DNA of 64,000 nt, from NCBI GenBank assembly GCA_030783905.1, contig JAQAHH010000006.1:496001-560000 (forward strand), in the 5' to 3' direction. Made by a program: the position numbers and the translations under genes. The stretch is from Bisgaard Taxon 45. GTDB lineage: Bacteria; Pseudomonadota; Gammaproteobacteria; Enterobacterales; Pasteurellaceae. This document shows positions 22,071 through 30,514 of the stretch, piece by piece (position 1 is the first letter of the stretch; each line of letters begins with the position of its first letter). A model generated the notes under the pieces. That model was not told the DNA's origin. It worked only from the letters and a program-made list of their open reading frames with translations, and ran no database searches.

Positions 22071-23522
22071 ATGTGGCACAAATTGAATCAAATATTGTCT
22101 CTTTCAGGTGAAAAAGTATCGTTAATGGCATTACTGGATGCGCGTGAAAAGCGAGCAGCTTTACAACGAGAATGTCGTGAAAAATATGGACAAACCCTGT
22201 TATCCGTTACCCTTGTTGCGATGGGAGAGGTGAAGAAAAATAGGCTGTTTGATTATGTTTTTGAGAAAAGTTTAGAAAATCTGACCGCACTTTTTACACA
22301 ATTAAATCTGATGCCCACCGCTTCTTTTATTCACTCCTTAGTCACTGGCCATGAAGCGATTTTTGTACTGCCCATTGAAGCAGCACTATTAAAAGCCCAC
22401 ACTATTGAAATAGAAGATAGCCTGCCGATCGCACGCTTGTGGGATATGGATGTGATTGATGCACAAGGTAAATTGTGGTCCCGTACCGACTTAGGTTTTG
22501 CACCACGCCAATGCTTATTGTGTGATGAATATGCCAAAATTTGTGCTCGTTCTCGTCAACATTCGGTTGAGCATATTTTATCTGCTGCACAACGCCTTGT
22601 TGCACAACATCTATGGGCAGAGCAAGTAGGCGAGTGGGCATATCAAGCGTTGGTAGAAGAAGCCATGTTGACCCCAAAACCGAGTTTGGTAGATAGCGCC
22701 AATTCCGGTTCACATCACGATATGGATTTATCCACCTTTCAAGCTAGTGCCCTTGCCTTGCGTCCTTTTTTCGTCAAATTTGTTGAATTGGGTATGGCCA
22801 CCTGTGACCTGATTGAAAGCAAATTATTGCCAGTACTCCGCCCTTTAGGTCAACAAGCTGAGCAGGCAATGTTGTGCGCCACAAAAGGTGTGAATACACA
22901 CAAAGGCGCGATTTTTGCTTTCGGGCTGGTGTGTGCCATGGTAGGACGTTGGTTTAAGCAGAAACTGGAAAAACACTCTCAATCTCCATTAAACCTTCCG
23001 TGCTTTTCTTTAGCAAGTATGGCACAAGTCTGCGAAGGCGTGGCGTTATGCACGAAAGGAATCTGTCAAGAATTCAGCGATTATCCCACTAATTTACCAC
23101 TCACTGCGGGGGTACGTTTATTTCGTCAATATGGTCTTAAAGGCGCGAGAGGGGAAGCCGAACAAGGTTTTCCGCTTATCCGTAAATATTTTCCTGCTTA
23201 TTTTCAGTCAACCAATTTACCAAAACAAGCAATTACCGGTGAGCAATGGCAGCATCAACGGCTGATTTTGTTATTACGTTTAATCTCTGAAAACCAAGAT
23301 ACCAATGTGGTCAATCGAGGCGGATTAGAGGGGTTACACTTCATGCAACAGCAAGCGCGTTGGCTACTTCAACAACCACAAACCCATCATGATTTTTCTT
23401 GGTTAACAACGCACTTAATAACATTTGATCATGCCTGTATTGAAAAAAATCTTAGTGCAGGTGGCAGTGCGGATTTACTCGCACTTTCAATTTTCTTTTC
23501 TTTTTTAATTTTAGAGAGGTAA
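22071..23522 (+). CDS. citXG: Fused CitX-CitG: prosthetic group transferase and synthase
   Basis: 483 aa fusing two enzymes separate in E. coli. About residues 15-165 are CitX (holo-citrate lyase synthase: LGRLWDID-like ARLWDMDVID, then APRQCLLCDEYAKICAR). About residues 175-483 are CitG, triphosphoribosyl-dephospho-CoA synthase (EEAMLTPKPSLVDSANSGSHHDMD, TKGVNTHKGAIFA, GVRLFRQYG). Together they make the cofactor and attach it to CitD. The same fusion is known from Haemophilus. Ribosome site is weak; an internal ATG at 22125 is an alternative start. Confidence 0.94.
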   Translation: MWHKLNQILSLSGEKVSLMALLDAREKRAALQRECREKYGQTLLSVTLVAMGEVKKNRLFDYVFEKSLENLTALFTQLNLMPTASFIHSLVTGHEAIFVLPIEAALLKAHTIEIEDSLPIARLWDMDVIDAQGKLWSRTDLGFAPRQCLLCDEYAKICARSRQHSVEHILSAAQRLVAQHLWAEQVGEWAYQALVEEAMLTPKPSLVDSANSGSHHDMDLSTFQASALALRPFFVKFVELGMATCDLIESKLLPVLRPLGQQAEQAMLCATKGVNTHKGAIFAFGLVCAMVGRWFKQKLEKHSQSPLNLPCFSLASMAQVCEGVALCTKGICQEFSDYPTNLPLTAGVRLFRQYGLKGARGEAEQGFPLIRKYFPAYFQSTNLPKQAITGEQWQHQRLILLLRLISENQDTNVVNRGGLEGLHFMQQQARWLLQQPQTHHDFSWLTTHLITFDHACIEKNLSAGGSADLLALSIFFSFLILER

Positions 23523-23528
23523 TAAAAC

Positions 23529-24968
23529 ATGGCGCTATCCAAAGCCCACAAATTAACCATTCTCGCGGTGATTCCGCTCATGTTCTTCTTATTTCCCACG
23601 CCAGACGGACTCTCGTTGGTGGCGTGGCATTTATTTGGCATTTACTTAGCCACTATTGTTGGATTAGTACTCAAACCCTATAGTGAGCCAGTCATTCTAT
23701 TAGCCGCAGTCGCCTTATCCGCGATCACTATCGGTAATACGGAAGGGGCGAGTGAATTTGTCAAAATCTCACACACCTTAAGTGGTTACCAATCGGGCAC
23801 CACATGGTTGATTTTCACCGCGTTTACCCTCAGTTCAGCTTTTGTGATCACTGGTTTGGGTAAACGTATTGCTTATCATATGATTGGTTGGATGGGCAGC
23901 ACCACGTTACGTTTAGGCTATGTCACCATGTTCTTGGATCTGTTATTAGCCCCAGCCACACCGTCCAATACTGCACGAGCAGGGGGCATCATTTTCCCTA
24001 TCATCAACAGTGTGGCTGTAGCGTTAGGATCTGATCCTGAAACTAGCCCGAAAAAGGCCGGTCGCTATTTATTGATGAACGTGTATATGGTGGTAAAAAC
24101 GACGAGCTACATTTTCTTGACTGCCATGGCACCCAATGCCTTAGCCTTATCTTTAATGGCACCGATTTTAGGTTTTGAATTAAATTGGGTTCAATGGTTC
24201 CTTGCTGCTTCTGTTCCCGGGTTACTTTGCTTATTTTTAATTCCTTTTGTGTGCTATTTGATTGCCCCACCGGAAATGAAAAAAGTGGATAACAAAGGTA
24301 TTGCTCGTCAAGGTCTAGCTGAGTTAGGACCAATGCGTTTCCGTGAAAAAGCCTTAGCTGTCCTTTTTGTTTTAGCACTCTTTGCGTGGATTTTTGCTGG
24401 TTTCTTACATGTTAATTCCACGACTATTGCCTTAACGGTGATGGTATTGTGTATCTTCCTTAACATTGTGTCATGGGATGATATTTTAAAAAACAAAGCG
24501 GGTTGGAATACGTTAATTTGGTACGGTGGGATTATTGGCATGTCCACGATTTTAACTAAGGCAGGATTTTTCACTTGGTTAGCTACCACCATGAGCCAAA
24601 ATTTACAGTTTGGTGATCATGGTAATGTGGCGTTACTGATTGTTCTAACCTTAAGTATTGCCGTGCGTTATTTGTTTGCTTCTGGTGGGGCTTATGTGGC
24701 GGCAATGGTACCGGTATTTGCCACCGTCGGAAAAGTGGCAGGCGCCCCCATTGAGTTATTAGCGTTGGGATTGTTATTTACCAATTCGTATGGTGGTTCC
24801 GTTACTCATTACGGTGGAGGGCCAGGTCCAATCACCTTTGGTGCGGGTTATAACGACATTAAATCTTGGTGGATTGCGGGGGCAGTGGTTGCTTTCGGCA
24901 GTTTACTGATCCATTCCACACTAGGTATGTTATGGTGGAAGTTCCTGCTTAACATGACATGGTTATAA
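23529..24968 (+). CDS. citT: Citrate/dicarboxylate antiporter (DASS family)
   Basis: 479 aa, about 12 hydrophobic segments. LDLLLAPATPSNTARAGGIIFPI and FTNSYGGSVTHYGGGPGPI match the paired SNT-type substrate and sodium loops of the DASS/CitT family. Last gene of the cit cluster (6-bp gap after citXG), so import of citrate in exchange for succinate is the likely role. A terminator follows. Confidence 0.93.
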   Translation: MALSKAHKLTILAVIPLMFFLFPTPDGLSLVAWHLFGIYLATIVGLVLKPYSEPVILLAAVALSAITIGNTEGASEFVKISHTLSGYQSGTTWLIFTAFTLSSAFVITGLGKRIAYHMIGWMGSTTLRLGYVTMFLDLLLAPATPSNTARAGGIIFPIINSVAVALGSDPETSPKKAGRYLLMNVYMVVKTTSYIFLTAMAPNALALSLMAPILGFELNWVQWFLAASVPGLLCLFLIPFVCYLIAPPEMKKVDNKGIARQGLAELGPMRFREKALAVLFVLALFAWIFAGFLHVNSTTIALTVMVLCIFLNIVSWDDILKNKAGWNTLIWYGGIIGMSTILTKAGFFTWLATTMSQNLQFGDHGNVALLIVLTLSIAVRYLFASGGAYVAAMVPVFATVGKVAGAPIELLALGLLFTNSYGGSVTHYGGGPGPITFGAGYNDIKSWWIAGAVVAFGSLLIHSTLGMLWWKFLLNMTWL

Positions 24969-24987
24969 ACTATCTGGGTATGTAGGG

Positions 24988-25016
24988 GGCAGACGTTAAG
25001 TCTGCCTTCTTTCTTT
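24988..25016 (+). terminator. Terminator of the cit cluster
   Basis: Stem GGCAGAC/GTCTGCC with loop GTTAA at 24988-25006, then TTCTTTCTTTTCTT. The following 160 bp to tadA hold one USS (25081) and no gene. Confidence 0.8.
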
Positions 25017-25175
25017 TCTTGGTATAACCCGAAACGAACAGACTCTACTTGGTCAGTAAATCACGTATTTTCTTAGCGAGAAGTGCGGTGAGTTTTAAAA
25101 AAGTTTTGGAGGGACGTTGAATAAATAAGATTAATGAGAAACGGGTGATCGCAAACCATCTATTCTGATTTTTTG

Positions 25176-25691
25176 TTACTCAACCGTTACCTGATTTTTA
25201 AGCAGGTCTTTTTGTTTAGCGATTTTTTGCTGTGCTCGGCGTTTTTGAAAAAAGGCGCTTATTTTTTGGCTGCATTCTTCTTGCAACACGCCAGCGGTAA
25301 TTTCTATCGCATGATTCATTTTGTAGTCATCAAAAAAATGAAAACGTGAACCTACGGCACCCGTTTTATAATCGGCAGCACCAAACACCAGACGTTTAAT
25401 GCGGCTGTGTAAAATCGCACCGGCACACATGGTGCAAGGCTCGAGGGTAACATACAAGGTGGTGTTGAGTAGGCGGTAATTTTGTAAGGTTTGTCCGCCT
25501 TGACGTAATGCAACAATTTCGGCATGTGCGGTGGGATCGGATTCACTGATCGATAAATTCCAACCCTCACCTACAATATTACCCTGTTCATCGACTAACA
25601 CAGCACCAACGGGAATTTCACCTAATTGTTCGGCCTTGTCAGCCAAGCGTAATGCATGACGCATCCATTTTTCATCCATGTCAGATCGCAC
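25176..25691 (-). CDS. tadA: tRNA-specific adenosine deaminase TadA
   Basis: 171 aa. Deaminates A34 to inosine in tRNA-Arg(ACG). PTAHAEIVAL holds the zinc histidine and catalytic glutamate; PCTMCAGA holds the two zinc cysteines. Two starts are possible: the GTG at 25691 has AGAGGTG eight bases upstream, whereas the ATG at 25679 (MDEKWMRHAL) lacks a well-placed site. The lysine/glutamine-rich C-terminal tail is slightly longer than usual. Directly downstream of thyA. Confidence 0.94.
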   Translation of the reverse strand: MRSDMDEKWMRHALRLADKAEQLGEIPVGAVLVDEQGNIVGEGWNLSISESDPTAHAEIVALRQGGQTLQNYRLLNTTLYVTLEPCTMCAGAILHSRIKRLVFGAADYKTGAVGSRFHFFDDYKMNHAIEITAGVLQEECSQKISAFFQKRRAQQKIAKQKDLLKNQVTVE

Positions 25692-25705
25692 GTTGAGGTC
25701 ACCTC

Positions 25706-26557
25706 TTAGACGGAGAAAGGATATCTTATGGCATCATGGCATTGATAACCAATGACTTTAAAATCGTCCATCGTTACCCATGTTTCTAAGTCTTCTAAGG
25801 TTTTAATATCAGGGTTAATTTCTAACTGTGGTAACGGGAATGGTTCACGTTTTAATTGCACATTTTTCATGAGGTCTAATTGATCTTCATAAATATGCGC
25901 ATTGATAATTTTGTGATACGCTTTACCCGGTTTTTTACCGGTAATTTGTGCCATTAAAGCGAGGAAGGTGAACACTTGAATTTGGTTGAAATTCAAGCCA
26001 AGTGGCACATCACATGAACGTTGATAGCTAGTCAGATAGAGTGTATCACCGAGTAAGGAAAAGGTGTGGGTGTGCATACAAGGACGTAAACAGCCAAGAT
26101 CAAACTCACCGGGATTGAAGAATGTGATAATCTCGCCACGATCATCAATCCCTTTACTGAGATTATTGACGATTTTACGTAATTGATCGACTGTTTCACC
26201 ATTCGGTTTACGCCAAGCACGACCTTGCACACCGTAAACACGCCCCATATCGTCAGTGCCTTTGCGGTGTGGATTGTTGAGCCACGCACTGTTTTCATTG
26301 GCGTTTGCATCCCACGTTTTAGTGCCCAGTTTGCGGAAATCGGCGGCATTATCATAGCCACGGAGATAACCTAAAAATTCTGCAATCGCAGCTTTCCAAA
26401 AGCTTTTGCGTGTCGTGATCAGCGGAAATTGGTTATTGGCTACATCGTAACTGAGATCCGCATCAATCACGGTCAGACAACGTTTTCCAGTCCGTTCATT
26501 TTCAACCCAAACCCCTTCGTCAACAATACGTTGGCACAGTTCTAAATATTGTTTCAT
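25706..26557 (-). CDS. thyA: Thymidylate synthase
   Basis: 283 aa. Makes dTMP from dUMP and methylene-THF. [11 protein letters not shown] contains the nucleophilic cysteine; [16 protein letters not shown] binds dUMP phosphate, and AHIYEDQ is conserved. The active-site context differs from the E. coli APCHAFFQ form and the protein is about 20 residues longer; this divergent subclass also occurs in Haemophilus. In lgt-thyA-tadA order with a 5-bp gap from lgt. Confidence 0.96.
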   Translation of the reverse strand: MKQYLELCQRIVDEGVWVENERTGKRCLTVIDADLSYDVANNQFPLITTRKSFWKAAIAEFLGYLRGYDNAADFRKLGTKTWDANANENSAWLNNPHRKGTDDMGRVYGVQGRAWRKPNGETVDQLRKIVNNLSKGIDDRGEIITFFNPGEFDLGCLRPCMHTHTFSLLGDTLYLTSYQRSCDVPLGLNFNQIQVFTFLALMAQITGKKPGKAYHKIINAHIYEDQLDLMKNVQLKREPFPLPQLEINPDIKTLEDLETWVTMDDFKVIGYQCHDAIRYPFSV

Positions 26558-26562
26558 AAAAT

Positions 26563-27366
26563 TTACCCTTTTTTTACCGCACTTTGATAGGCCACTAACA
26601 TGATCACCGCACCAAGTAGAATCATTGGTGTGGAAAGAATTTGCCCCATAGAAATGTGTTGACCAAAATATAAACCTAATTGTGCATCTGGTTCACGGAA
26701 AAACTCGACGATAAAACGGAAAATACCATAACCTAGTAGGAATAACCCAGCGGTTGCGCCAGTTGGACGAGGTTTTTTGATATACCAGTTAAGAATAAAG
26801 AATAATACAATGCCTTCTAGTACCGCTTCATATAACTGTGATGGGTGGCGAGGCAAATAGCCACCTGATGGGAACAACACAGCCCATGGTACATCAGTAA
26901 CACGTCCCCAAAGTTCGTCATTGATAAAGTTACCAATCCGTCCCATGCCTAGGCCAAATGGAATCAAGGGGGCAACAAAATCAGCTGTCTGCCAAAAGCC
27001 TCTTTTTTGGTGTTTAGCTGTAAGCAACATCGCTAAAATTACGCCAATTAAGCCACCATGGAAAGACATCCCACCTTCCCAAACACGGAATAAATAAGCG
27101 GGATCTTGTAAAAAATACTCGAATTGATAGAACAACACATAACCAATCCGTCCACCTAAAAAGACGCCCATAAAGCCATTGAATAAGAGACTATCGACTT
27201 GGTCAGTGGTCCAGCCACTGCCTGTTTGGTTAGCTCGTTTGACGGCAAGCCAGCGAGCGAAGACGAAACCGATAAGATACATTAAGCCATACCAACGCAA
27301 ACCGATAGGACCGAATTCAAAAATGACAGGATCAAATTGTGGAAATGAAAAATAATTGGATTGCAT
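26563..27366 (-). CDS. lgt: Phosphatidylglycerol-prolipoprotein diacylglyceryl transferase
   Basis: 267-aa, seven-helix inner-membrane enzyme that adds diacylglycerol to lipobox cysteines, first step of lipoprotein maturation. [14 protein letters not shown] is the Lgt signature; [11 protein letters not shown] and RHPSQLYEA carry essential residues. AAGGA precedes the ATG. Its substrates here would include the lipoproteins at 5484 and 10374. Confidence 0.97.
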   Translation of the reverse strand: MQSNYFSFPQFDPVIFEFGPIGLRWYGLMYLIGFVFARWLAVKRANQTGSGWTTDQVDSLLFNGFMGVFLGGRIGYVLFYQFEYFLQDPAYLFRVWEGGMSFHGGLIGVILAMLLTAKHQKRGFWQTADFVAPLIPFGLGMGRIGNFINDELWGRVTDVPWAVLFPSGGYLPRHPSQLYEAVLEGIVLFFILNWYIKKPRPTGATAGLFLLGYGIFRFIVEFFREPDAQLGLYFGQHISMGQILSTPMILLGAVIMLVAYQSAVKKG

Positions 27367-27375
27367 AAGATTCCT

Positions 27376-28170
27376 TTATTTTAAAATCATGTTAATAGCA
27401 AGGATAAGTAGCATAAGCGCAAAGGCTTTTTTAAGCATCGGCACTGGTAATATCGAGGTCACTGTTGCACCAATTTTGGATGTAAAAATGGAGGTTAAGG
27501 TAATCCCCAGCAAAGCAGGTAAATAAACATAGCCCACTGAATACTCAGGCAGACCTTCTACTTGCCAACCCGCGATCATAAAGCTTAACATGCCCGCAAT
27601 GGCCAATAAACTACCACATACAGCGGAAGAACCAATCGCTTTTCTCATATCAATGCCTCTTGAATTGAGGAATGGCACAATAAAGCCACCGCCACCAATG
27701 CCCGCTGCACTGGATGCCATACCAATCAGAATACCCGCAATGACGGTGGCGGTTTTAGTCAAAGGTTTCGTCATGATTTTCGGTTTAATGGAAAGAAACA
27801 TCTTGATGGCGAGATAAATCACTAAGCAGGCAAAAAGTTTTGCTGAAATATCTTTGGGTAAGTAACTGATAAAGAAACCTGAAATAAACGTTGTGATCAT
27901 GATAACTGGTGCTAATACTTTGACGACATGCCAAACAATATTACCGAGTTTATGATGACGTTGCGCAGAGGAAAAACCGGTAAGCACAATGGTGGCAAAA
28001 GAAGTACCGAGTGCACACGCCATTACCATCGTATCGGGTATGCCAACATATTTAGGCATTAAATAGACGAGCACCGGTACAATCACTAAACCGCCCCCGA
28101 TCCCAAAAAGACCAGCTAAAAAGCCAGCAAATGCACCAACTGCTAGGCAGATAAGAAAAAAGGTGAACAT
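27376..28170 (-). CDS. TauE/SafE-family membrane permease (UPF0721)
   Basis: 264 aa, about eight transmembrane helices. The duplicated glycine-rich motifs GLFGIGGGLVIVPVL and SSAAGIGGGGFIVPFL are diagnostic of TauE/SafE proteins, which are thought to export sulfite or organosulfonates; the substrate here is unknown. The ATG at 28170 has AAGGGG six bases upstream; a TTG at 28176 overlapping rppH is less likely. Sits between rppH and lgt as in H. influenzae. Confidence 0.85.
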   Translation of the reverse strand: MFTFFLICLAVGAFAGFLAGLFGIGGGLVIVPVLVYLMPKYVGIPDTMVMACALGTSFATIVLTGFSSAQRHHKLGNIVWHVVKVLAPVIMITTFISGFFISYLPKDISAKLFACLVIYLAIKMFLSIKPKIMTKPLTKTATVIAGILIGMASSAAGIGGGGFIVPFLNSRGIDMRKAIGSSAVCGSLLAIAGMLSFMIAGWQVEGLPEYSVGYVYLPALLGITLTSIFTSKIGATVTSILPVPMLKKAFALMLLILAINMILK

Positions 28171-28172
28171 AC

Positions 28173-28769
28173 TCAACCCCTTGATTTATAATAGTGTTTT
28201 TTTGAGTGCTTGGTTAAAAATGCGGATTTTTTTGTTGTGTGAGGTGGCTGTACATCACTTTCACTGCTTTTGCTCAATAAAAGATGGTCTTTTGTCGCAT
28301 CAAACAATACTGACGCGAATTCTTTCATGGCTTTACGATAGACTTCTTTTTTAAAAGACACGACTTGACGCACGGGATACCAAAAGCTGACCCAACGCCA
28401 ACCATCAAATTCAGGTGATTTACTGGATTGCATATTGATATTTTTTTCATCAGAAATAAGTTGCAATAAAAACCAACGTTGTTTTTGACCAATACACATG
28501 GGTTTGCTGTCATAACGCAGTAATCGTTTTGGTAATTTATAACGTAACCAGTGTTTTGAAATGTATAATATTTTTACATCTTTAGGTGATAAACCGACTT
28601 CTTCAAACAATTCCCGATACATAGCTTGTTCGGCACTTTCATTATCATTAATGCCGCCTTGAGGGAATTGCCAAGAATTTTGTCCATATCTTTTAGCCCA
28701 AAGTACTTGCCCTTTGCTATTGCAAATGACAATACCTACATTCGGGCGGTAGCCATCGAAATCGATCAC
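28173..28769 (-). CDS. rppH: RNA pyrophosphohydrolase RppH (NudH)
   Basis: 198 aa Nudix hydrolase. Removes pyrophosphate from 5'-triphosphate mRNA, starting RNase E decay. [20 protein letters not shown] and the following FEEVGL form the Nudix box. [14 protein letters not shown] is the typical RppH N-terminus. The start is GTG at 28769 with AGGTGAG just upstream. The lysine-rich C-terminal 40 residues are variable in this family. First gene of rppH-permease-lgt-thyA-tadA. Confidence 0.95.
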   Translation of the reverse strand: MIDFDGYRPNVGIVICNSKGQVLWAKRYGQNSWQFPQGGINDNESAEQAMYRELFEEVGLSPKDVKILYISKHWLRYKLPKRLLRYDSKPMCIGQKQRWFLLQLISDEKNINMQSSKSPEFDGWRWVSFWYPVRQVVSFKKEVYRKAMKEFASVLFDATKDHLLLSKSSESDVQPPHTTKKSAFLTKHSKKHYYKSRG

Positions 28770-28940
28770 TAGCTCACCTTAATCTATCTATTGAATTCAT
28801 TATAAAATAATCCGTCGATTGTTTCATATAATCACGATTTTCTCAACTGATAATCCAATTAAGTCTCAGGTTTATGGCACTTTTTGGCAAAAAGTTTGCT
28901 TCTACTCACTTAAATAAAGGATGGACTGACAGCAATAAAA

Positions 28941-29196
28941 TGTGGATAACGTTGTTTATAACTGTTAAATAAACAACCGTTAACGATTATTTTTAATTAA
29001 ATAAATTAATTAAATCAGCATGTTATGGTCTTTTGCAGATTGCTTTTATTTTTACACAGAGAAAGACAGGGTTGTTTGTTCTTGATGATTCCTTTTCACA
29101 CAATAGAGGCGTAAAAATAGGCATTTTCTTTTATTTTACTAACGTGCATGGGGGTATTGGTCAGAAAAATAAGTTATTCACGTTTTCTGTGGATAA
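28941..29196. other. DnaA-box cluster in a 590-bp gene-free region
   Basis: The gap 28770-29359 encodes no credible protein. It contains two perfect DnaA boxes (TTATCCACA, both on the minus strand) at 28941-28949 and 29188-29196, a consensus-compatible TTTTACACA at 29050-29058, and an 8/9 match TTATTCACG at 29174-29182. Between the first two is a very AT-rich stretch (28985-29015). A replication-control locus (datA/DARS-like) or a minor origin-like site is possible. No GATC occurs inside, unlike typical gamma-proteobacterial oriC, and gidA/mnmG is not adjacent. It is a pattern call, not a proven function. Confidence 0.4.
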
Positions 29197-29359
29197 AATT
29201 GTGGTTGAATAGATGAATTCATTTTAGTAACTCATTTTGGTTAATTAATGTACTGTGTAATGGCTATTTATTATTTTATAAATCAAAGGGATAGCTTTTT
29301 TTGTTGTTTTTTTATTAGCACTAATGGGTTGATTGTCTTTGGTGGTTGTTTTTTCACCG

Positions 29360-29920
29360 CTAGCGTTGTAATGCCTGTCGATAAGCTTGCCAGTCAAAAT
29401 ATTGTCCTGGGTCGATTTTACGGCCTGGTGCGACATCACAATGGCCTACGATCCGTTGCAACGTGATCTGTGGATAGCTCGCCATCACCGTTTTGGTGAG
29501 TTTCACTAAGGCGTGATATTGAGCTTCGGTGAAAGGTTGTTGATTGCTGCCTTCTAATTCAATTCCAATAGAAAAGTCATTGCATTTTTCTCTGCCTTCA
29601 AATTGAGAAACCCCTGCATGCCAAGCTCTGTCATCAAAATTGACATATTGCGTAATCTCACCCTGTCGATTAATTAAACAATGTGCAGATACACGTAATG
29701 TTGCAATCTCCTCAAAATAAGGATGTTGCGCTGGATTTAATTTTCCCTGAAAGAAATCATCAATATAGTGCCCACCAAATTCCTCAGGAGGAAGGCTAAT
29801 ATAGTGAATAATGAGTAATGAGATATCTTGACGGTTTGGCCGTTTATCATAGTGTGGTGAAGGCAATCTTCTTGCATCCGTTAGCCAGCCTTGTTGAATA
29901 GCTTGTGTTTTTTCTGTCAT
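29360..29920 (-). CDS. ampD: 1,6-anhydro-N-acetylmuramyl-L-alanine amidase AmpD
   Basis: 186 aa cytoplasmic zinc amidase that removes the peptide from anhydro-muropeptides during cell-wall recycling. LLIIHYISLP supplies the first zinc histidine, GIELEGSN is conserved, and GHCDVAPGRKIDPG supplies the remaining ligands. Divergent from pilABCD, an arrangement also seen in Haemophilus; the pilA control region therefore overlaps its promoter. Confidence 0.95.
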   Translation of the reverse strand: MTEKTQAIQQGWLTDARRLPSPHYDKRPNRQDISLLIIHYISLPPEEFGGHYIDDFFQGKLNPAQHPYFEEIATLRVSAHCLINRQGEITQYVNFDDRAWHAGVSQFEGREKCNDFSIGIELEGSNQQPFTEAQYHALVKLTKTVMASYPQITLQRIVGHCDVAPGRKIDPGQYFDWQAYRQALQR

Positions 29921-29930
29921 AAGTACTCTG

Positions 29931-29952
29931 TTTTACGATAAAGATCGAAAAA
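29931..29952 (+). promoter_or_regulatory. CRP-S (Sxy-dependent competence) site upstream of pilA
   Basis: The 22-bp stretch from TTTTACGATA to GATCGAAAAA has the half-sites TACGA-N6-TCGAA with flanking T and A runs. Pasteurellaceae CRP-S sites have TGCGA-N6-TCGCA rather than the TGTGA-N6-TCACA of ordinary CRP sites; the central CGA/TCG bases agree here. It lies 127 bp before the pilA ATG, and pilA is a core CRP-S target in H. influenzae. Binding is inferred. Confidence 0.65.
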
Positions 29953-30079
29953 GTCATGTGTGTTTTTTCTCTAGGTAAACTTTTTTATCACATACTGCGT
30001 TGACTAAAAATGCCCGTCAGCGAGTTGTGACACTTAGCATTTTAGTGTGTTTTCATGCGTGTGTTAGGAGGATGTGAAT

Positions 30080-30514
30080 ATGAAAAAAGCCATTTTCTTT
30101 TCGATTAAAAAAGGGTTTACCCTGATTGAATTAATGATTGTGATTGCCATCATTGCGATTTTAGCGACCATTGCAGTGCCATCTTATCAAAATTATACAA
30201 AAAAAGCGGCAATCTCTGAATTATTGCAAGCTGCTGTTCCTTATCGGGCTGAGGTAGAGCTTTGTATCTATAATACAAACACTACAACACATTGTAATGC
30301 AGGGAGCCATGGTATTCGTGCAGATGCAATAGCAAGTAAAAAGTATTTAAAAGGCATTACTGTTAAAGCTGGCGTGATTACTGTTACTGGACAAGGGAGT
30401 TTGGAAGGTATTAGCTATACACTGACAGCGAGTGGTAACGCCACTCAAGGCGTGTCTTGGGCAGTTAATTGTGGTGCGCAATCCGATATTTTTCCTGCAG
30501 GATTTTGTTCATAA
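30080..30514 (+). CDS. pilA: Type IV pilin (PtfA-like)
   Basis: 144 aa. KKGFTLIELMIVIAIIAILA is a class IVa prepilin leader and hydrophobic helix; PilD would cleave after Gly and methylate Phe. The two C-terminal cysteines (NCGAQ and FCS) form the usual D-loop disulfide; another pair is LCIYN/HCN. AGGAGG lies eight bases before the ATG at 30080; the in-frame GTG at 30074 is too close to it. Resembles P. multocida PtfA. Needed for DNA uptake and possibly adhesion. First gene of pilABCD. Confidence 0.94.
   Translation: MKKAIFFSIKKGFTLIELMIVIAIIAILATIAVPSYQNYTKKAAISELLQAAVPYRAEVELCIYNTNTTTHCNAGSHGIRADAIASKKYLKGITVKAGVITVTGQGSLEGISYTLTASGNATQGVSWAVNCGAQSDIFPAGFCS

Noticed and set aside
25017-25175. 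Gene remnant between the cit terminator and tadA
   Set aside because: Only a USS and AT-rich sequence; no frame with recognisable similarity.
28941-29196. Calling the DnaA-box cluster the chromosomal oriC
   Set aside because: Only two perfect boxes, no GATC motifs, no gidA/mnmG or mioC neighbours, and no strand switch of housekeeping genes here. Left as an open finding.
30469-30513. N-terminal extension of pilB upstream of 30514
   Set aside because: It lies inside pilA in another frame; homologues start at MIVENSPL and the TAATG overlap explains the true start.
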